Below are positions 59,043 through 64,000 of a stretch of 64,000 nt of DNA, piece by piece (position 1 is the first letter of the stretch; the number at the start of each line of letters is the position of its first letter). Origin of the DNA: Firmicutes bacterium CAG:24053_14 (lineage in GTDB: Bacteria; Bacillota; Clostridia; Oscillospirales; Oscillospiraceae); contig MNSZ01000064.1 of assembly GCA_001916715.1 (NCBI GenBank), positions 1 through 64,000 of the forward strand, written 5' to 3'. The notes beneath the pieces were generated by a model, which was not told where the DNA came from, did no database searches, and was given only the letters and a program-made list of their open reading frames with translations. Position numbers and translations under genes: made by a program.

Positions 59043-59162
59043 AAACACAGGCAGTTCAAGGCTTTATCGACTGGACGAATATGGCAGCACTTCGATAAAC
59101 TCTCGAAAATCCCGAAGTTAAAAGAGCTTTAGACCTATAAACTGTTTAAGCTCATCACGATA

Positions 59163-59212
59163 AACTCCCCTGATTTATTGGGTACACAACACCAATAATC
59201 GGGGGAGTTTTT
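59163..59212 (+). terminator. Terminator downstream of spo0A
   Basis: AACTCCCCtGATTtATTGGgT (59163 on) pairs with ACCAATaATCgGGGGAGTT, then TTTT. A long stem of about 17 pairs with a few mismatches. Between the spo0A stop and this hairpin (59043-59162) there is no gene. Confidence 0.85.
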
Positions 59213-59262
59213 ATGACGAATTTGAGTTTTGACAGGCAGATATCCGAGAGCAGCGCACATGC

Positions 59263-60174
59263 TTATATATCGGCATAAGGATCAAACGTTTCGGACGCTC
59301 TGAATTTCTTCCGATATTCGTTGGGAGTGAGCCCGTATGCCTTTTTGAAAGCGTCGATAAAATAGCTTGGATTTGAAAAGCCAACTTCAAAGGCAACCTC
59401 TGTGATCGGCAGGGCATTTTCCACAAGCAGCTCGGTGCTCTTCATTAAACGATAGTTGAGCAGATATTTTATCGGCGACTCTTTTAAATATTTCTTGAAT
59501 ATAACATTGCAATTGCTGATGCTGATTTTCCCGGCATCGGCAATTTTGTTTAGAGTTACTTTTTCCCCGTAACCGTTGTGAATGAGTGACAGCATGTCCT
59601 TTAAAATTGATAGCTGTGGGGAGGCAGAAGAAGTCACTTTACGCTCCTGCTTTGTATTCACATATATGGTGTGCCATATGTCAAATATGCGACTTTGAAG
59701 CATTAACGGAGCGGCTCTGTCGGAAAGCTGCTCATACATTTTGCTGACATCGGATAGAATTGTTTTCTGCCAAGGTGTGTCCGCATCCAACCTTAGGTAA
59801 GGAATTGATGCATTTTTTGTGATGGGATTGACATATTCGTTTTCAATTTCGTTTGTCGCGCACAGAACCATCGGGTGCCACAGTGCATAGATGAAGACAC
59901 AGTCGGTGCTGTCGTCGGAAAAACCGTAATGAATTTGGTTGGAGTTCACAAAAACGCCTTTACCGGGAGACAGCTTGATAAGGTCACCGTTAATGTTATA
60001 TGTCATGTGTCCTTTAAGCGGAACAATAATTTCAGTCTCGTCATGCCAATGATTAAACATGCAGAAATTAGGATGATCCGACAGCTTTTCTGTGCCGATA
60101 AAAACGAAGTAATCTTTAAAATTATAAGGAAGTATCTCTGAATTGTCCGAACGCATGGTTGGAAGTTTTCCCAT
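59263..60174 (-). CDS. AraC-family regulator
   Basis: A 303-residue activator. The N-terminal cupin domain (about 20-130) has FNHWHDETEIIVPLKGHMTYNINGD and SPGKGVFVNSNQIHYGF, and would bind the inducer. The C-terminal AraC double HTH (about 200-300) has LNKIADAGKISISNCNVIFKKYL and PITEVAFEVGFSNPSYFIDAFKKAYGLTPNEYRKKF. The ATG at 60174 follows TAGGAGTGGTAAT. It diverges from the NTF2/ene-reductase genes; direct repeats at 60289-60318 fit AraC-type sites. Most likely it turns on the neighbouring genes in response to their substrate. Confidence 0.93.
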   Translation of the reverse strand: MGKLPTMRSDNSEILPYNFKDYFVFIGTEKLSDHPNFCMFNHWHDETEIIVPLKGHMTYNINGDLIKLSPGKGVFVNSNQIHYGFSDDSTDCVFIYALWHPMVLCATNEIENEYVNPITKNASIPYLRLDADTPWQKTILSDVSKMYEQLSDRAAPLMLQSRIFDIWHTIYVNTKQERKVTSSASPQLSILKDMLSLIHNGYGEKVTLNKIADAGKISISNCNVIFKKYLKESPIKYLLNYRLMKSTELLVENALPITEVAFEVGFSNPSYFIDAFKKAYGLTPNEYRKKFRASETFDPYADI

Positions 60175-60288
60175 ATTACCACTCCTAAATAAAATATTTG
60201 TATCAGGGCAGTTCGATGATCGCGGATGAGCAGCGCTGAGCGATTGCCGGATTTTTGCCTGCAATAGAATTGAATAAGGAGAAATGGC

Positions 60289-60318
60289 GTGTAAAATATT
60301 TGTGCCGGTGTGTAAAAT
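60289..60318 (+). promoter_or_regulatory. Direct repeats, candidate AraC-type operator
   Basis: GTGTAAAAT occurs at 60289-60297 and 60310-60318, exactly 21 bases (two helical turns) apart, as AraC-type monomers bind. Further downstream, TTGACGTCAA (60421-60430) is a perfect ten-base palindrome, 47 bases before the next start. The rest of 60175-60477 is AT-rich without a gene. Confidence 0.55.
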
Positions 60319-60477
60319 TGCAGTATTTAGCTCGAAATCATGAAAGATATTTGTATTTATTGACGAAATAGTGCAAGTAAACTACATGATTGCGTGATAT
60401 AAATATAACAGACAAAGCAATTGACGTCAATGTTCAGCAGTTAACAAACAAATAAAATATTTATGGAGGAAAAACTA

Positions 60478-61023
60478 ATGGCTATCACTCTCGAAGAACT
60501 CGCCAAGGAAGTTCAGAAGCTCAAAGACATTGAAGAGATAAAAGTTCTCAAGGCTCGCTACAGCGATATGTGCGACTCGAACCACGACTGGACTCAGATC
60601 AAAGACCTGTTTGCTCCCGACGCAAAGTGGATCGGCGATCCTACTCAGCCCTGGGGCGGCGGCAACAACCGCGAAGAGATCGAAAAGCTCTTCCAGTTCT
60701 ATCAGACTCAGATGGACGGCGTACCCGGCGTCGGAGTCCTTGGTCACAACCCCATGGCACCTCAGATCACCGTTGCAGATGACGGCGTACACGCAACCGG
60801 CAAATGGCATATGTTCGGCGCTTTCCGTATGTTCGAAGGCCGCGCCGAGACCGGCAGCAAGAGCTTCCTCGAGCAGGGCAAGTACGAGGATGAATACGTC
60901 AAGATCGACGAAAACGGCAACCTCGACCCCAACGGCAAGTGGTTCATCAGCCAGCTTTCATTCTGGGATACGCTTTGCGCTTCTCCTCAGGACGGCTGGG
61001 ACGATAAAGTCATTCAGTGGTAA
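60478..61023 (+). CDS. NTF2-like (SnoaL-type) protein
   Basis: A 181-residue protein from the ATG at 60478 (ATGGAGGAAAAACTA upstream; the ATG at 60463 lacks a site). An N-terminal helix (AITLEELAKEVQKLKDIEEIKVLKARYSDMCDS) is followed by the cone-shaped SnoaL/NTF2 fold: DLFAPDAKWIGDPT, NREEIEKLFQFYQ, HATGKWHMFGAFRMF, KYEDEYVKIDEN, GKWFISQLSF. Similar proteins include the bile acid 7-alpha-dehydratase BaiE and small isomerases; Asp/His pairs in the pocket are visible (Asp36 of NHD and His97 of LGHNP by rough count). It may dehydrate or isomerise a ring compound. First gene of the inducible cluster; a hairpin follows. Confidence 0.85.
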   Translation: MAITLEELAKEVQKLKDIEEIKVLKARYSDMCDSNHDWTQIKDLFAPDAKWIGDPTQPWGGGNNREEIEKLFQFYQTQMDGVPGVGVLGHNPMAPQITVADDGVHATGKWHMFGAFRMFEGRAETGSKSFLEQGKYEDEYVKIDENGNLDPNGKWFISQLSFWDTLCASPQDGWDDKVIQW

Positions 61024-61065
61024 TTGCCGCGGTCTTGGGTTTACAGCAGCCCAATATATTAAGCA

Positions 61066-61118
61066 GACGCAGGAAACCGAGTAAACGAGTATAGGTGAGC
61101 CGATTTCCTGCGTCAATT
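61066..61118 (+). terminator. Hairpin between NTF2-like and ene-reductase genes
   Basis: GACGCAGGAAA (61066-61076) pairs with TTTCCTGCGTC (61104-61114), followed by AATTTT. It may act as a partial terminator, lowering expression of the downstream gene relative to the first. Confidence 0.7.
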
Positions 61119-61148
61119 TTAGCAGCATACTTTTAAGGAGTTTTACAC

Positions 61149-63077
61149 ATGTTAGACAGCTTGTTTAGCCCAATCACAATAAATAAAAGACAGCTCAAAA
61201 ACCGCTGCATCGTGCCGGCAATGGTTATGAACCTCTGCGAAGAGGACGGAAGCTGCACTGAGCGGTTTGCTGCATATCATGAAGCAAAGGCAAAGGGCGG
61301 CTTTGCAATGATAATTACCGAGGACTTTGCGATAACAAACGTTGCGGGCAAAGGACATCAGTATATCGGCGGCCTTTGGAAAGATGAGCACATACCCGGA
61401 TTTAAGGAGTACACCGATAGACTTCATAAATGGGGAGCACTGTCGATCGTTCAGCTTCACCATCCCGGACGCCAGATCGGCGTTATCGATAAAGATACTC
61501 CTTGGGCACCTTCGGCTATTCCGTGTCCGTTCAGCCCGGATATGATGCCTCATGAGATGACCGTTGCAGAAATAAAGCTGGTAGTTAAGCAGTTTGGACA
61601 GGCTGCGGCAAGAGCTAAGGCTGCCGGATTTGACGGATGCGAGCTTCATGGCGCCCACGGCTATCTCATTGAAGAATTCATGTCTCCCTACTCAAACAAG
61701 AGAACCGACGAATACGGCGGAGACCTTTGCAATCGTATGAGGTTTGCGCTCGAGATCATTCACGAAGTGCGCGAGCAGACAGGCCCCGACTTCATCATAG
61801 GCTACAAGCTGTCAAGCGACGAGTGGGTATCCGGCGGTCTTACCATTGAAGATACAAAGGCATATGTTCCGTTCCTTGAGGAGGCCGGAGTGGACTACTT
61901 CGGCGTTTCTGTCGGTGTATACAGATCCGGCGATCAGATAATCCCCTCAATGTACACCGATCACGGCTGGATAGCCAACAATGCAAAAGAGGTCAAGTCG
62001 GTTGCAAGTGTTCCTGTTTATGCAATAGGCAGAATTAACGATACTCGTGTTGCAAATGCAATCATCAAATCCGGCAAGGCGGACATGGTGGCAATGGGCA
62101 GACAGTCTATTGCCGATCCCGAAACGCCAAACAAGGCTAAGGCCGGCTGTTTTACCGATATCAGAACCTGCGTCGGCTGCCTGCACGGCTGCGATGCAAA
62201 CGTAAACCTCGAAAAGTCCGGAACGTGTGAGCTTAACCCGATAATCGGGCACGAATCCGAAGCGGAATACCAGACGGTTATGACCGACAGCCCGAAGAAT
62301 GTCCTCGTTATAGGCGCAGGCCCTGCCGGCCTTGAAGCTGCCATAGGCGCAGCAAAGCGCGGACATCATGTAACGGTGTACGATAAAGACCGTTGGGCAG
62401 GCGGCAAATATCGCCTTGCATCAGTGCCTCCCTGCAAGGGCGAGCTGGGTGCATTTATTGTATGGCAGATGCATGAGCTTAAAAAACTCAATGTTCCCGT
62501 CATTCTGAACACGCCCGTTACCAAGGAGCTGGTAGACTCCGTTAAGCCCGATGTCGTGATTGCCGCAACCGGCACAACACCTGTTGTTCCCAAGAAGATC
62601 CCTGGCTACGACAAGGACATCGTTGTTCTCGGCACCGACGTACTTTCCGGTAAGGCAAACACGGGCCATAATGTCGTTGTTATCGGCGGCGGTCATGCCG
62701 GTGCAGAAACTGCAAACCACATCGCGTCTTACATGAAGAATGTCACCATCGTAGAGCTTCAGGAAGATATAGCGATGGACGAGGTAGATACTCCGCGCAA
62801 CGGACTGCTTGCCGACCTGAAAAAGAACGGAGTGCGCATTTGCACGAGCACCGCTGTTCAGGAGATCAAAGACCACTCGGTTGTCGTTTCGGGCAAGGTC
62901 AATGAGGAGATTGAGTGCGATACCGTTGTTATCTCTATCGGACACACTCCTAATACTGCATTAGCCGATGAGCTTAAAAATGCAGGATATGATGTGAGAA
63001 TCATAGGCGATGCGGTCAGTGTTGGCCTTGTCGGTCCTGCGGTTAGGGCTGGATATCTTACCGCCCGTCAGATATAA
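61149..63077 (+). CDS. FMN/FAD/4Fe-4S ene-reductase, 2,4-dienoyl-CoA-reductase/BaiCD type
   Basis: A 642-residue old-yellow-enzyme-type reductase with three parts. The FMN barrel (about 1-340) starts FSPITINKRQLKNRCIVPAMV and includes the catalytic HGAHGYLIEEFMSPYSNKRTDEYGG. The iron-sulfur segment has CVGCLHGC and a later CELNP (Cys at about 341-345 and 360). The FAD/NAD domain (about 380-642) contains VLVIGAGPAGLEAAIGAAKRGHHV and VVVIGGGHAGAETANHIA. Enzymes of this shape reduce enone bonds in dienoyl-CoAs, bile acids, isoflavones and steroids. The exact substrate is unknown. Ribosome site AAGGAGTTTTACAC. Confidence 0.92.
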   Translation: MLDSLFSPITINKRQLKNRCIVPAMVMNLCEEDGSCTERFAAYHEAKAKGGFAMIITEDFAITNVAGKGHQYIGGLWKDEHIPGFKEYTDRLHKWGALSIVQLHHPGRQIGVIDKDTPWAPSAIPCPFSPDMMPHEMTVAEIKLVVKQFGQAAARAKAAGFDGCELHGAHGYLIEEFMSPYSNKRTDEYGGDLCNRMRFALEIIHEVREQTGPDFIIGYKLSSDEWVSGGLTIEDTKAYVPFLEEAGVDYFGVSVGVYRSGDQIIPSMYTDHGWIANNAKEVKSVASVPVYAIGRINDTRVANAIIKSGKADMVAMGRQSIADPETPNKAKAGCFTDIRTCVGCLHGCDANVNLEKSGTCELNPIIGHESEAEYQTVMTDSPKNVLVIGAGPAGLEAAIGAAKRGHHVTVYDKDRWAGGKYRLASVPPCKGELGAFIVWQMHELKKLNVPVILNTPVTKELVDSVKPDVVIAATGTTPVVPKKIPGYDKDIVVLGTDVLSGKANTGHNVVVIGGGHAGAETANHIASYMKNVTIVELQEDIAMDEVDTPRNGLLADLKKNGVRICTSTAVQEIKDHSVVVSGKVNEEIECDTVVISIGHTPNTALADELKNAGYDVRIIGDAVSVGLVGPAVRAGYLTARQI

Positions 63078-63104
63078 TAATTATAAAGTCACTAAAGTCA
63101 CTGC

Positions 63105-63137
63105 TTTTTGTGGGGAATGAAAATTTCCCCACAAAAA
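63105..63137. terminator. Hairpin between ene-reductase and transporter genes
   Basis: TTTTTGTGGGGAA (63105-63117) pairs with TTCCCCACAAAAA (63125-63137). Followed by T/A-rich sequence rather than a T-run; it may be a partial terminator. Confidence 0.65.
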
Positions 63138-63203
63138 TATGAGCTTCAATGTCAACAAATTATCAAATGACATTGAGCGAAATAAAGATAGGGGAAAACT
63201 TGA

Positions 63204-64000
63204 TGAAAGAAAAAGTGACCCAAAAAAGTGCAATTCCATTCAAAGATAAACTCGCATGGGCGTCCTGCGACGGAATGGGAACGCTGCTTGCGTGGAATAT
63301 CTTCGCGAGCTACCTTTCGTATTACTTCACCGATGTATGCGGCCTGGCTCTCGGCCTTGCCGGCAACATCATATTGATAGCCAGATCTTGCGATACGGTA
63401 ACGGACTTCCTGATAGGCATAGCGATTGACAGGTGCCACTGGAAAAGCGGTAAGTACAGAGGCTGGCTTAAGATCGGCATTCTGCCTATGACGATAGGAC
63501 TTCCGCTGATCTTTGCGCCATGGGAAAATGTCAGCATGACTTTCAGAATCATATGGATCATACTGTTTTTCGGCACCTACGGCTGCATATGGAACACGAT
63601 CGTTTGCGCGCCGACCCATGCGCAGCTTGTAAACATGACCACAAGCGTTGAAGAGCGCAGCGAAATAATCGGCATCCGAGAAGTGTTTTTCAACGTTGGC
63701 ATGTTCCTCGTTTCTGCGGCATTTCTCCCTCTTGTGAAAGCATTCGGCAACGGCAGCGAAAGAACCGGCTTCTTCTGGGCTGCCGTAGTGTTTGCGATAA
63801 TCGGCTTTCTCAGCATGGGCATTAACTACATAGTACAGAAAAAATACGAGCTTAATCCCGACGGAACTTCAAAGATCATTGAAGCTCAGGGCAAGGAAAA
63901 AACCGAAAAGCGCAATCTGATCGGAGAGCTCGGGCTTATCGCTAAGAACCGTCCCTGCATAATTATCCTCATAAGTGTGTTTCTGGCAAACACGCTTATG
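63204..64000 (+). CDS. GPH/MelB-type cation symporter (partial)
   Basis: Open from the ATG at 63204 (AAGATAGGGGAAAAC) to the window edge, 265 codons seen. Six or more membrane segments. Features of the glycoside-pentoside-hexuronide family: KDKLAWASCDGMGTLLAWNIFASYLSYYFTDVCG at the start, a first Asp pair in RSCDTVTDFLIGIAIDR, and GKYRGWLKIG (RxRPW-like loop). Loop IWNTIVCAPTHAQLVNMTTSVEERSEIIGIRE matches the TPYxAM-type motif area. Na+ or H+ drives the uptake. With the reductase and NTF2-like genes it probably imports the compound that induces the AraC regulator. The C-terminal half lies outside the window. Confidence 0.9.

Noticed and set aside
59043..59140. Short frame after spo0A (ending LENPEVKRALDL in one frame)
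   Set aside because: It is interrupted by a stop and too short; no ribosome site. It may be a relic, but no support.

Overview
The window looks like a chromosomal segment of an anaerobic, endospore-forming member of the Clostridia, probably an Oscillospiraceae/Ruminococcaceae-type gut bacterium. Evidence read from the sequence: sporulation genes on both strands (spo0A, sigG, spoVAC fragment, spoVAD, spoVAE, dpaA, dpaB, spmA, spmB), rubrerythrin and flavodoxin/ferredoxin proteins typical of anaerobes, a V-type (Na+-pattern) ATPase operon, fairly GC-rich codon use, and no respiratory genes. I found no rRNA, tRNA or CRISPR array. The taxonomic placement is an inference.

Layout. 1-3.47 kb: one end of an integrative conjugative-type element (minus strand), which appears to have inserted into the 3' part of spoVAC. 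3.8-18.1 kb: housekeeping genes (murI, DUF1934, argS, typA, a carbon-nitrogen hydrolase, a GtrA protein, a pseudouridine synthase, an EFR1-type ferredoxin protein, rubrerythrin, malQ, a GNAT acetyltransferase) and a disrupted ABC-F gene. 18.2-23.9 kb: a GH36 alpha-galactosidase, an FMN-dependent alpha-hydroxyacid dehydrogenase with an apparent internal gap, a radical SAM protein and trmL. 23.9-28.8 kb: lower-glycolysis operon pgk-tpiA-gpmI-eno. 29.1-31.5 kb: spoVAD-spoVAE and an E2-like acyltransferase. 31.9-40.5 kb: V-ATPase operon in the order ntpF-I-K-E-C-G-A-B-D. 40.6-47.6 kb: galE, DUF1846, the dipicolinate synthase pair dpaA-dpaB, and thyA-folA-lipoprotein. 47.8-53.6 kb: a secreted foldase, a phosphodiesterase, three unknown small genes, a tandem-repeat region, an AbrB-type regulator, spmA-spmB, sigG and a candidate small RNA. 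53.6-59.2 kb: repeats, two small membrane proteins, a GntR regulator with a damaged start, aspartate kinase plus ACT protein, a YdcZ-type transporter and spo0A. 59.3-64.0 kb: an AraC regulator divergent from an NTF2-like protein, a large flavin/iron-sulfur ene-reductase and a GPH-family transporter (cut by the window end). This last block looks like an inducible uptake-and-reduction cluster for an unknown plant-, steroid- or bile-acid-like compound.

Recurring theme: a family of short non-coding elements with terminal inverted repeats starting TTTTAG(A/T)GGCG occurs at 7408, 8757, 43468 and 53570, with a solo end near 54167. They sit directly at gene ends, in two cases supplying the stop codon or last codons of the adjacent gene. 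They behave like MITEs or REP-like elements that rely on a transposase encoded elsewhere.

How it works together: the glycolytic operon, malQ and the alpha-galactosidase supply sugar catabolism. The V-ATPase probably couples ATP to Na+ (Na+-ligand residues are recognisable in ntpK). The sporulation genes cover initiation (spo0A), late forespore control (sigG), DPA synthesis (dpaAB), DPA uptake (spoVA) and core dehydration (spmAB). Several genes carry lesions or active-site changes (spoVAC, the ABC-F protein, the GntR regulator, the FMN dehydrogenase, the nitrilase homologue, the Spo0A receiver); these are listed as findings.
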